A DNA stretch of 37,318 nucleotides from Patescibacteria group bacterium. GTDB taxonomy: Bacteria; Patescibacteriota; WWE3; UBA101185; UBA10185. Under the pieces are notes generated by a model. That model ran no database searches, had not been told where the DNA came from, and saw only the letters and a program-made list of their open reading frames with translations. Below, piece after piece: positions 8,281 to 15,641 of this stretch (the first letter of the stretch is position 1; every line of letters begins with the position of its first letter). The DNA lies in contig JAFGOI010000007.1 of NCBI GenBank assembly GCA_016926555.1, forward strand, positions 1 to 37,318. Direction: 5' to 3'. The position numbers were made by a program, and so were the translations under genes.

Positions 8281-9825
8281 TTATTTTTTCGTGGGGATTT
8301 CTTTTTTTCTGAAATGGGCAGCCCTTTCGTATAGTTTAACATATTCAGAGGCACTAAAATTCCAGCTGAAATCCTGCCTCATCGCATTTTCCTGAAGCTG
8401 TCTCCATAGAGACGTATTATTATAGACCTCCATTGCCCTTATCATCTGCCCAAATAGTGAAAATTCATTGAAGTACTTAAACACAAATCCAGTCCCTTTT
8501 CCTGTACTGGAATCAAAATTCTCAACTGTATCCGCAAGGCCACCTACATGTCTCACCACGGGTATTGCTCCATACCTCATAGCCTCTAATTGTACTACAC
8601 CACAAGGTTCAAATCTTGAGGGATAGACGAACAAATCACATCCAGAGAAAAGCATCCTTGGTAACGCAAAATTGGGATACGGATGAATACCTACTTTATC
8701 GGGAAAGTCATTTTTAAGATAATTCAACATCTCAGCAAGACCCCCATCACCTCCCCCAACTTGAACAAACTGAATATTATATTCAGCCAATACCTGCCTA
8801 AGTGTTCGTACAAGTAAGTCCACCCCCTTTTGTATATCCAAACGTCCTACAAAACCGAATAGAGGCACATTGGGCTTTATAGGTAAATCGTATTCTTTTT
8901 GAAGAGCGTTCTTGTTTTCATCTCGCAATTCTAGAGAGCCAATATCATAATTTTTTTCAACCAGTGTATCTGTTGCAGGATTTAACTCATCATAATCAAT
9001 ACCGTTTATAATTCCAAAAAGCCTGCCCTTCAATTCCATGAGTAATTTATCTAGTCCTTCTCCAAACTCCGGAGTAAGAATCTCTTTTGCGTATGTCTTC
9101 GAGACAGTGTTTAATGCATCCGAATAAAGAATTCCGCGCTTAAGAAAATTTAGTTTATTTAACCTGTCCGCAAAAAATGAAGGAATATGAGACCTGCCAT
9201 CGTCATAATCCAACTCCGACATGTGCCTGTGGTCAATCATTCCTTGGAACATCATATTGTGTATTGTGAACACCATAGGAATCTTTCCAAGTATAGGATC
9301 CTTTCTATACACAGTTTTCACATAATTTGGAAGAAGACCCGTATGCCAATCATTACAATGAATTACATCAGGAACAAATATCCCCGTCCTAATAAACTCC
9401 AGTGTACCGCGCGCTAATAAAGCCCATCTGGTAGGATCATCACTATAACCATAAACGTTTGCACGCTTTTCATAATATTCCTGGTTCTCAAGAAAATAAG
9501 TAGTAAAACCGTTTTCATTCGAAACCTTTTTTACATTACATATCAGCTTAGTTCCCATTTCATCTCCTGTAGGTACTTCCAGTCCCTCGTACTCCATAGA
9601 TATTTTATTTATGGTTTCATCGATAGAACCAAATTTGGGCATAAATACTCTCACATCATATCCTAAATCTGTTAGGGCCTTTGATAGATGTTTCATAACA
9701 AACGCAACTCCTCCAACAGATGCATACGGAGCAACCTCAGCCGCCACTATCAATACCTTTAACTTCCCTTCCTTTTTCTTAACCCTAGTCTTTTCGGATG
9801 TAGGAGATTTCTTCGTTCTTGCCAT
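8281..9825 (-). CDS. glgA: Glycogen synthase paralogue (GT5) with altered K-x-G-G motif
   Basis: A second GT5 protein, 514 residues. N-terminal KVLIVAAEVAPYASVGGVAF, HCNDWHTGLLPNYVK, NTVSKTYAKEILTPEFGEG, then GFVGRLDIQKGVDLLVRTL and YPSRFEPCGVVQLEAMRYG with the conserved catalytic Glu are all clear. In the usual K-x-G-G-L motif the Lys is Ser36 here (SVGGV), so nucleotide-sugar contacts probably differ. The first 22 residues are a Lys-rich extension. No Shine-Dalgarno is visible; a weak promoter sits 8 bases upstream of ATG. It is a separate unit from the downstream glucan operon. It may use another donor or make a different glucan; that is inference. Confidence 0.9.
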   Translation of the reverse strand: MARTKKSPTSEKTRVKKKEGKLKVLIVAAEVAPYASVGGVAFVMKHLSKALTDLGYDVRVFMPKFGSIDETINKISMEYEGLEVPTGDEMGTKLICNVKKVSNENGFTTYFLENQEYYEKRANVYGYSDDPTRWALLARGTLEFIRTGIFVPDVIHCNDWHTGLLPNYVKTVYRKDPILGKIPMVFTIHNMMFQGMIDHRHMSELDYDDGRSHIPSFFADRLNKLNFLKRGILYSDALNTVSKTYAKEILTPEFGEGLDKLLMELKGRLFGIINGIDYDELNPATDTLVEKNYDIGSLELRDENKNALQKEYDLPIKPNVPLFGFVGRLDIQKGVDLLVRTLRQVLAEYNIQFVQVGGGDGGLAEMLNYLKNDFPDKVGIHPYPNFALPRMLFSGCDLFVYPSRFEPCGVVQLEAMRYGAIPVVRHVGGLADTVENFDSSTGKGTGFVFKYFNEFSLFGQMIRAMEVYNNTSLWRQLQENAMRQDFSWNFSASEYVKLYERAAHFRKKEIPTKK

Positions 9826-9833
9826 GGGAGTTC

Positions 9834-9862
9834 ATTTTATCACAAAAAGCGCCGCATTTCTA
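9834..9862 (-). promoter_or_regulatory. Possible promoter of glgA2 overlapping the preceding terminator
   Basis: Minus strand: TAGAAA (9862-9857), 17 bp, TAAAAT (9839-9834), 8 bases before ATG. The -35-like element lies in the loop of the terminator hairpin at 9844-9871. Confidence 0.4.
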
Positions 9863-9871
9863 ATACGGCGC
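9844..9871 (-). terminator. Rho-independent terminator of the HTH gene
   Basis: GCGCCG (9871-9866 on the minus strand) pairs with CGGCGC (9854-9849) across an 11-base loop, followed by TTTTT. It lies 50 bases after the HTH gene and separates it from glgA2. Confidence 0.8.
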
Positions 9872-9921
9872 TTTATGAAAGCAAATAAATGCTTCATTAT
9901 TTAACATATTAAATTGTGTTC

Positions 9922-10797
9922 TTACTTTAACACACTATCCGCCTCATCTCTTAGAGACTGATCACCTAAAGAAGTTATATCCTCGTTAAGTCTGGCCTTT
10001 GTAACAACGAACAACCCGTGGAGCTCCTCACTGGATGCAAAGACAGAATCATCCTTTGTTAATAACAAACCAAGCTGCGCATCTGTTTCATCTGACACAG
10101 TCAATTTAAGACTCTTCTCGTAAAATTCCAGATCAGAGGGTCTAATATATACGTGTAAAACTGAAAACGGCTTTATAGGGCTATGGAGAGAAAGACCCGC
10201 GTTAAGTGTAAACGCATAGGGAAGTTGAGCATTTCTCGCGGTTTTATCAACACCTTGGGCTATATCTTTCAATCCACCCAAACCGCTCCTGTAAAATTTA
10301 CTAACCTCTTCTTGAATTTCTTCCTCAACAGGTTCCTCTTCTACCACCTCTTCTTCCCGTGCACCTAACCCTGTAATACCCTCTACCCTTTCTTCTGTTT
10401 CATCTTCCTGAAACTTCTTTGCTGCTTCTCTGAATTTTGAAAGCCAGTCAACTGATTCATCTTCCTTTGGTACCTCAGTTGTCTGTGCCGTGGTCTTCAC
10501 TCGTTCTGCTGATTCTACCGTTACCTTAACCCCTTGCGCCACTTTCTCCTCAGCAATGCCAGTACCCTCTATCACTTTCGCTACAGGCCTTACATCTCTA
10601 GATTCACCTTCGGGAACTCCCTCAGGATATAAAAAATCCATAATATCCTGTTTTGTGAACCTATGTCTGCCTGTAGCAGTTTTTACTTCCGCATGGAGTT
10701 TATTTTCTTCAATATACCTATAGACAGATCGCAGACTAACTCCGAGAATTTCCGCGACCTCAGTAGAGGTATACAGTTTGTCTTCAAGTTTTATCAT
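9922..10797 (-). CDS. HTH (MerR/excisionase-like) DNA-binding protein with unknown C-terminal domain
   Basis: Residues 8-58 form a winged helix-turn-helix of the MerR/HTH_17 kind: TSTEVAEILGVSLRSVYRYI, then GRHRFTKQDIMDFL. A middle region (about 60-165) is charged and low in complexity, with Glu-rich runs. The C-terminal part (about 170-291) looks folded and contains PYAFTLNAGLSLHSPIKPFS and LHVYIRPSDLEFYE; I do not recognise it. There is no membrane segment. The gene has a TTGACA-17-TTTCAT promoter ending 6 bases before ATG and a 16-bp perfect palindrome just upstream, suggesting autoregulation. Its position beside glgA2 makes control of carbohydrate genes possible but unproven. Confidence 0.7.
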   Translation of the reverse strand: MIKLEDKLYTSTEVAEILGVSLRSVYRYIEENKLHAEVKTATGRHRFTKQDIMDFLYPEGVPEGESRDVRPVAKVIEGTGIAEEKVAQGVKVTVESAERVKTTAQTTEVPKEDESVDWLSKFREAAKKFQEDETEERVEGITGLGAREEEVVEEEPVEEEIQEEVSKFYRSGLGGLKDIAQGVDKTARNAQLPYAFTLNAGLSLHSPIKPFSVLHVYIRPSDLEFYEKSLKLTVSDETDAQLGLLLTKDDSVFASSEELHGLFVVTKARLNEDITSLGDQSLRDEADSVLK

Positions 10798-10803
10798 ACT
10801 TAA

Positions 10804-10832
10804 ATGAAATCATGTTAGAAATACTATGTCAA
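10804..10832 (-). promoter_or_regulatory. Leaderless promoter of the HTH gene
   Basis: Minus strand: TTGACA (10832-10827), 17 bp, TTTCAT (10809-10804), 6 bases to ATG at 10797. Confidence 0.65.
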
Positions 10833-10837
10833 TATTT

Positions 10838-10853
10838 TATATATGCATATATA
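10838..10853. repeat. Perfect 16-bp palindrome, candidate operator
   Basis: TATATATGCATATATA, fully self-complementary, ends 5 bp upstream of the -35 box of the HTH gene and starts 6 bases from the wecG-type stop codon. Possible binding site for a dimeric regulator, most simply the HTH protein itself. AT-rich palindromes also arise by chance. Confidence 0.5.
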
Positions 10854-10858
10854 TGTAC

Positions 10859-11761
10859 TTAGTTGTTTTTCAAGGAATATCTATATACTTTTAGAGGCAA
10901 TCCCGGAAAAGCGTTCAAAACTCTTGCTAATCTCCATGGCTCGTTTAGTAAAGAATACAGCCAATCTAAGTGATACTTAGTAAAACACTTCGGGGGAACA
11001 TTTAGAGAGTTTGAATAGTAATTATACGACCTGCCCACCCCCACTGATACCCTGGCAGGTATCTTCTTCATATTACGTACTATCCAACTTTCTTGTTGAT
11101 ACTGATTAAAAGCGGCGAAGAGAAAATCAAGCTTTTCTAGTCTATGATCTGAAAGACATTTCTTAATATAGGATACAGCGGAAGTATCGTTACTAGACTT
11201 ATAACTGTACTGTGAGGAAGACCCGATAATATTGACATTGGGATACTCCTTTCTAAACATGTCTGCTGTCTCTGTAGCAATATCCCTATTAGTATTCAGA
11301 GACCTTCCCATCCAACTTTTAGGCCATCCGCCCATAAGAAAAATGGTATACCCTTTTTCATGCGACAGTTTACACACTTGCCTAACCAGTTCTACCCCCG
11401 TAATTCTATCTCCCAGATCAATCGAGTTAGTTAATATAGAACAACCTAGTTTTACCCCCTCAACTAACCCTTTAAAGCTACTATATTTCCCTTCCCTCTT
11501 TAGAAACTCAACCCTCTTTAGAAACTCATTTGTCGCGAGAACACCTGTGCTATCTGGAACTGATAAAGCTGCCCCGTTTATGATCTCTTTAAATGCATCA
11601 TTTTCCGATGCTTCCATTAGAAACTCAGAATTCGTCGTGCATATATAGTGGCTTTTGTCATCAGTAAGTAAATTATTCTCAATGTATGCCAATACATCCT
11701 GCATACTGAACCCAAAGTCTATCCGTATTCCGAAAATTTCCCTAGATTTAGGAGTCAACAT
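10859..11761 (-). CDS. WecG/TagA/CpsF family glycosyltransferase (GT26)
   Basis: GT26 enzymes add N-acetylmannosamine-type sugars to lipid-linked intermediates for teichoic acids or surface polysaccharides. Visible family marks are ICTTNSEFLMEA (residues 40-51), ALSVPDSTG with the likely catalytic Asp70, YTIFLMGGWP, LFAAFNQYQQESWI, and the C-terminal HLDWLYSLLNEPWRLARV. An insertion of about 40 residues after residue 80 makes it 300 residues, longer than the usual 240-250. I chose ATG 11761 over the longer GTG start at 11776, because TATAAT occupies codons 2-3 of the longer frame and lies 6 bases before 11761. Divergent from the PEGA gene. Confidence 0.85.
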   Translation of the reverse strand: MLTPKSREIFGIRIDFGFSMQDVLAYIENNLLTDDKSHYICTTNSEFLMEASENDAFKEIINGAALSVPDSTGVLATNEFLKRVEFLKREGKYSSFKGLVEGVKLGCSILTNSIDLGDRITGVELVRQVCKLSHEKGYTIFLMGGWPKSWMGRSLNTNRDIATETADMFRKEYPNVNIIGSSSQYSYKSSNDTSAVSYIKKCLSDHRLEKLDFLFAAFNQYQQESWIVRNMKKIPARVSVGVGRSYNYYSNSLNVPPKCFTKYHLDWLYSLLNEPWRLARVLNAFPGLPLKVYRYSLKNN

Positions 11762-11767
11762 ACTTGA

Positions 11768-11773
11768 ATTATA
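11768..11773 (-). promoter_or_regulatory. -10 box of the glycosyltransferase gene
   Basis: Consensus TATAAT on the minus strand, 6 bases before ATG 11761; no convincing -35. Predicts a leaderless mRNA. Confidence 0.65.
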
Positions 11774-11775
11774 CA

Positions 11776-11804
11776 CTGAATCTAAAGCGAAAATCTGGTA
11801 AAAT
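11776..11804 (+). promoter_or_regulatory. Leaderless promoter of the PEGA gene
   Basis: CTGAAT (11776-11781), 17 bp, TAAAAT (11799-11804), 6 bases to GTG 11811. It lies back to back with the divergent -10 box at 11768-11773. Confidence 0.6.
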
Positions 11805-11810
11805 CAGTAT

Positions 11811-12965
11811 GTGCATAAAATTGGCCTAATACAAAAAGTGATAACCGTTACCCTCCTCTTAGGAATTACAACTGTACTCTATTTATATACATCCGGGTAC
11901 AGGCTTGAAAGAGAAAAGGATAACACTATAGATATTGAAAAAACCGGGATGGTAAGTGCGAAATCACTTCCTGAAGGGGCAAGCGTGTACATTGATGGGA
12001 AACTCATTACAGCTACTAACGATACCATTCCAGGTGTGAAGCAAGGTCTCCACCAGCTAAAGATAGTTAAGAAAGGCTTTGTTGAGTGGAATAAGGACAT
12101 TGAAGTATATGAAGCTCTTGTTACAGACGTTACAGCTATCTTGATTGCTCAGAGTCCAAAACTTGAACCATTAACTACAACCGGAGCCAGAAACCCAATT
12201 ATTTCACCTTCCTTAAAATATATTGCATACTTTTCTAACGATAACGAAACACCGGGCATATGGGTAATTCCACTAAATAACGGCCTCACCTTTTTCAGAT
12301 CGAACCCCACCGTAGTCATGCAAGATACTAAATTCACAAAATACTCACAGGGAAATTCCATCACCTGTTCACCCGATGAAAAGAAACTTCTGATTGAGGG
12401 GGCGGAAAAAACATACTACCTTGTTGATCTGGCAACCAATACAGCAGAGACAATTTTAGATCCCGAAGAAATAAACCTGGATTGGGAAACAAAGCTCAAG
12501 AAAAAAAGAGAATTATTCCTGGAAAAAATAATAGTAGAAGACGACTATATCAAAGAGACTGCTAAATCTGATGATGTACTGTGGTCACCAGATGAAAAAA
12601 AGTTCCTTTACAAGACAGAAGAAGGCACTAAAGTGCAATATAAAGTTTACAATATGGAAGACCCGTTACCTATAGGTGAAAAAAAGGATAACTTTCTTTT
12701 TGAGATAGAAAAAACAGAAATCCCCCCTATTATCAGCTGGTACTCTGATAGTTTCCATCTTCTACTAGTAAGAGGGGATATTGAAAACAGCAAATCCGGA
12801 AACATCAGCATTATCAGAATCGACGGAACAAACGAGACAGAAATATACAATAACACGTTACATTCAAACTACGTATATAACGCCCCAAGTGGAGATAAAG
12901 TAATAATACTTACAACATTTAAATCTGGGGATCAAACCGATTTATACACTATCAGTATAAGATAA
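11811..12965 (+). CDS. Membrane-anchored PEGA-domain protein with beta-propeller-like region
   Basis: Residues 5-27 form one hydrophobic segment (signal anchor), followed by a PEGA domain at about 45-115 (LPEGASVYIDGKLI, GLHQLKIVKKGFVEW). PEGA domains are extracytoplasmic beta modules common in surface proteins. The rest (120-384) has spaced repeats such as SPSLKYIAYFSNDN, SPDEKKLLIEG and SPDEKKFLYKTEEG, the pattern of TolB/WD40-like propeller blades. The start is GTG at 11811; the ATG two bases earlier is out of frame. Probably exported and anchored with the domains outside. Function unknown; it may sense or organise the cell wall alongside the nearby sortase. Confidence 0.75.
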   Translation: MHKIGLIQKVITVTLLLGITTVLYLYTSGYRLEREKDNTIDIEKTGMVSAKSLPEGASVYIDGKLITATNDTIPGVKQGLHQLKIVKKGFVEWNKDIEVYEALVTDVTAILIAQSPKLEPLTTTGARNPIISPSLKYIAYFSNDNETPGIWVIPLNNGLTFFRSNPTVVMQDTKFTKYSQGNSITCSPDEKKLLIEGAEKTYYLVDLATNTAETILDPEEINLDWETKLKKKRELFLEKIIVEDDYIKETAKSDDVLWSPDEKKFLYKTEEGTKVQYKVYNMEDPLPIGEKKDNFLFEIEKTEIPPIISWYSDSFHLLLVRGDIENSKSGNISIIRIDGTNETEIYNNTLHSNYVYNAPSGDKVIILTTFKSGDQTDLYTISIR

Positions 12966-12987
12966 AGGTAATATACTCACTCCAATA

Positions 12988-13701
12988 TTATTCATCGTCA
13001 GGGTTTCCTGCTATAAAGTCAGCTAATTTTGCCGTTACTACTAACCTGTTCAATGTAGTTCCCGGAGGATCACAAGTTTGGAGAGTTAACAGAGGTTCAA
13101 TAACGGGCCGAGTTAACGGATATGTATCCCACCCTTTAACCTTCTCTATATTTATTACTGAATATACATAGGCATCCCCTTCATAAAAAACATGGACTTT
13201 ATCCCCCGGGTCGAGTTTACGTAACAGATTGAACACAGTAGCATATTCGCCAAGTTTCCAGAAATTTAAAGAGGCATGCGCAAAAATATAAACATTACCG
13301 GGTTTTCTTGAAGGATACCCCGAAGTTAATGAATGCGCCACTCCATATTTTAATGCCTCAGAATATGCTACTTCGTCAGTCACTGACACATCTTTCACCA
13401 CAGGCACGTTTACACCAATTCTTTCGATAACTAAACCAAAGTCTTTACTTACCGGTTCTATTCTTATTGGTTTTGAAGATAGGTATCTCGCAAATATACT
13501 ATCCCTTACAGTGTCACCTTTATTTGCCAGATCTTCATTTGCAACTAATACGAATTCTTGCTCTTTCATCTCCTTAAAATAAAACCAAACTTCATCTCTG
13601 ATTAAAGGACCAAAAGAAATCATTAGAAGGAAAATGCCCAACAGTATCAAAGACATCGGAAGCCATGTAAAAAACCTCTTTTTGACCACTCTTAATTTCA
13701 C
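12988..13701 (-). CDS. Sortase (transpeptidase)
   Basis: Sortases cut sorting-signal proteins and join them to the cell wall or to each other. Catalytic residues are visible: His142 in IFAHASLNFW, Cys210 in TLQTC and Arg219 in LNRLVVTAKL. An N-terminal membrane anchor spans about residues 12-34. The 237-residue length is normal. The start is GTG 13701, which lies exactly 6 bases after TATAAT. The convergent PEGA gene ends 22 bases away. It is a different subtype from the sortase at 34638, so the organism has at least two; the substrate of this one is not obvious in the window. Confidence 0.9.
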   Translation of the reverse strand: MKLRVVKKRFFTWLPMSLILLGIFLLMISFGPLIRDEVWFYFKEMKEQEFVLVANEDLANKGDTVRDSIFARYLSSKPIRIEPVSKDFGLVIERIGVNVPVVKDVSVTDEVAYSEALKYGVAHSLTSGYPSRKPGNVYIFAHASLNFWKLGEYATVFNLLRKLDPGDKVHVFYEGDAYVYSVINIEKVKGWDTYPLTRPVIEPLLTLQTCDPPGTTLNRLVVTAKLADFIAGNPDDE

Positions 13702-13707
13702 ATATTT

Positions 13708-13716
13708 ATTATAACA
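13708..13716 (-). promoter_or_regulatory. Extended -10 promoter of the sortase gene
   Basis: TGTTATAAT on the minus strand (TG-n-TATAAT), 6 bases before GTG 13701. The extended -10 can compensate for the lack of a good -35. Confidence 0.65.
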
Positions 13717-13737
13717 GTATCTTCAAAAGAGATTATT

Positions 13738-13765
13738 TTGACTATCATATTTATAAATGTAAAAT
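13738..13765 (+). promoter_or_regulatory. Leaderless promoter of the thioredoxin gene
   Basis: TTGACT (13738-13743), 16 bp, TAAAAT (13760-13765), 6 bases to ATG 13772. Confidence 0.75.
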
Positions 13766-13771
13766 GTACAC

Positions 13772-14044
13772 ATGAAAGTACTAAAAATAGGAGCTCTATG
13801 GTGTTCTGGATGTTTAGTTATGGTCCCCCGATGGAAAGAGATAGAAAAGGAAAATCCATGGCTGGAAACTACATATTACGATTATGACTCTAGCCCTCAA
13901 GTAGTTTCTGAGTACGGATTAGAAGAAGGTCTGCTACCAACTTTTATATTTCTAGACAAAGATGGGGTCGAAGTTCATAGATTGTCTGGTGAAGTTGATA
14001 AAAATACTCTACTCGAACTAGTTAACAAATATAGAGAATCTTAA
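13772..14044 (+). CDS. Small thioredoxin-family protein
   Basis: A 90-residue thioredoxin fold with active-site WCSGC at residues 10-14 and the cis-proline segment LLPTFIFLDKDG near residue 65. There is no signal peptide, so it probably works in the cytoplasm as a dithiol reductant. It is followed 31 bases later by a fused glutaredoxin-CcdA membrane protein, which would carry electrons outward. The two make a plausible relay: cytoplasmic thioredoxin to membrane CcdA to an external thiol domain. The WCSGC dipeptide differs from thioredoxin's WCGPC, so redox potential probably differs. Confidence 0.82.
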   Translation: MKVLKIGALWCSGCLVMVPRWKEIEKENPWLETTYYDYDSSPQVVSEYGLEEGLLPTFIFLDKDGVEVHRLSGEVDKNTLLELVNKYRES

Positions 14045-14070
14045 CATCCCTCATAGCAAGGGTGTAAAAT
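14041..14070 (+). promoter_or_regulatory. Leaderless promoter of the glutaredoxin-CcdA gene
   Basis: TTAACA (14041-14046, containing the stop codon of the preceding gene), 18 bp, TAAAAT (14065-14070), 5 bases to ATG 14076. Confidence 0.6.
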
Positions 14071-14075
14071 ACTTG

Positions 14076-15347
14076 ATGGTTTCTATGGGATTACTACAGA
14101 AATTAATAAAAAACACTACCTTTTTATTTCTTATATGGGCGTTCATACCCAAAACCTACACTGAAACAGAAACGAATATCCATTTATTCTACTCATTAAC
14201 GTGCGGATTTTGTAAGAAAGAGGTTCTGTACCTTGAAGAATACGTAAAAAGCAACCCTGGTGTAACAGTCAGAACATACGAAATAACAGGCAACAAAGAA
14301 AACAGGCGACTTTTGAGCTATATAGGACATGAGATAGGTTTGGATATCAGAAATATACCCTTCACAGTCATCGGAGATGAGTATTTCTTGGGTTTTGGGG
14401 AAAAGCACAAAAACTTAATCAACGAGTACACAGAAAAAGCAGCCTCAGACAACTCAACTGATTTTGTTGAAAACTTGATCAACGAAAAAAATATTAAAGT
14501 GCGATATGATACAATTAAGTATGAAAATGTCGTTGGTGACACTGCTCTTAGTAACGGTGCCAACAAAGATAATGAACAAAATATTTCTTCAGGAGACAAG
14601 GCAGAGGAAGTAAAATTTCCCCTCATAGGAATTGTTAAATTAAAGGATCTTTCTTTACCCCTATTAACATTTGTCATAGCTCTCCTTGACGGATTTAATC
14701 CATGTGCTATGTGGACACTACTCTTCCTAATTAGCCTCATACTTGGAATGGAGGACAGATTAAAAATGTGGATACTCGGGCTGACTTTTATTATAGCCTC
14801 GGGACTTGTGTACTTCCTATTTTTGGCTGCATGGCTAAACTTTTTCTTAGTAGTGGGATTTACAACTATACTTAGATACATTATAGGGTTCGCCGCAATA
14901 CTAATCGGCGTACATTACCTAAACGATTACGTTAAAAACAAGGATAAAGGATGCCAAATAATTGCTAACGAAAAAAGACAAAAAGTATTTCAAAAGCTTA
15001 AAGAAATTACCCAAAATAAGAGTTTTGCCTTATCATTAATAGGCATAATTTTACTAGCTCTTGCAGTAAATATGGTTGAACTTCTCTGCTCTGCAGGTCT
15101 GCCCGCGGTATACACAGATATACTGTCAATGAGCAATTTGCCCGCGTGGAAATATTATAGTTATCTTACATTTTACATAATCATTTTCATGCTCGACGAT
15201 ATCATTGTATTTGCCATAGCGATGATAACTTTGAAAGCTATTGGAATTGAAAGTAAGTACACCCGGTTTTCCCACCTCATAGGTGGAATTATAGTTATAC
15301 TTATCGGTCTTGTCTTAATTATTAATCCAGAAATTCTGGCTCTCTGA
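14076..15347 (+). CDS. Glutaredoxin/thioredoxin-CcdA (DsbD-like) fusion membrane protein
   Basis: The N-terminal hydrophobic segment (7-25) leads to a thioredoxin-like domain with Cys43-x-x-Cys46 (TCGFC) and a cis-Pro region NIPFTVIG near 95. After a linker (about 120-185), six or so membrane segments of the CcdA/DsbD type follow, with DGFNPC (Cys210) and ELLCSAG (Cys338) as the transmembrane redox pair. Such proteins pass electrons from cytoplasmic thioredoxin to extracytoplasmic thiols. DsbD carries its thioredoxin domain at the C-terminus; here the thiol domain is N-terminal. I chose ATG 14076 over TTG 14073 because of promoter spacing. Acts in the cell membrane. Confidence 0.85.
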   Translation: MVSMGLLQKLIKNTTFLFLIWAFIPKTYTETETNIHLFYSLTCGFCKKEVLYLEEYVKSNPGVTVRTYEITGNKENRRLLSYIGHEIGLDIRNIPFTVIGDEYFLGFGEKHKNLINEYTEKAASDNSTDFVENLINEKNIKVRYDTIKYENVVGDTALSNGANKDNEQNISSGDKAEEVKFPLIGIVKLKDLSLPLLTFVIALLDGFNPCAMWTLLFLISLILGMEDRLKMWILGLTFIIASGLVYFLFLAAWLNFFLVVGFTTILRYIIGFAAILIGVHYLNDYVKNKDKGCQIIANEKRQKVFQKLKEITQNKSFALSLIGIILLALAVNMVELLCSAGLPAVYTDILSMSNLPAWKYYSYLTFYIIIFMLDDIIVFAIAMITLKAIGIESKYTRFSHLIGGIIVILIGLVLIINPEILAL

Positions 15348-15365
15348 TAAATCTACCCTTCTTTC

Positions 15366-15443
15366 TGGTCGGGGTGGCCGGACTCGAACCGGCGGCCTCA
15401 CGAACCCGAATCGTGCGCTCTAAACCAACTGAGCTACACCCCG
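15366..15443 (-). tRNA. tRNA-Pro (CGG)
   Basis: Cloverleaf on the minus strand with acceptor CGGGGTG/CACCCCG, anticodon loop TTCGGGT (anticodon CGG), T-arm GGTTCGAGTCC and encoded ACCA end. The C1-G72 pair is typical of bacterial tRNA-Pro. Confidence 0.93.
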
Positions 15444-15511
15444 AAATTCTATGACAAATTTCCAAAGCGACAATAAATAACTCTGCGTCTCTTTATAAAA
15501 GAAAGACCTTC

Positions 15512-15586
15512 TGGTGCCCCCGCCCGGAGTCGAACCGGAATCTGAGACTTAGGAGGTCCCTATTCTATCCATTGAACTACGGGGGC
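15512..15586 (-). tRNA. tRNA-Arg (CCT)
   Basis: Acceptor GCCCCCG/CGGGGGC, anticodon stem GGGAC/GTCTC with loop CTCCTAA (anticodon CCT), T-loop TTCGACT and encoded CCA. Confidence 0.93.
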
Positions 15587-15606
15587 GAAAACAAAGCTAA
15601 AACCAT

Positions 15607-15635
15607 TTGATTTTAACACAAAATAAAAGGATAAT
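15607..15635 (+). promoter_or_regulatory. Leaderless promoter of the HD-domain gene
   Basis: TTGATT (15607-15612), 17 bp, GATAAT (15630-15635), 6 bases to ATG 15642. Confidence 0.75.
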
Positions 15636-15641
15636 TAGCAT

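Noticed and set aside
11762-11776. GTG 11776 as the glycosyltransferase start
   Set aside because: The extra codons contain the TATAAT box and add no conserved sequence; ATG 11761 fits the 6-base spacing.
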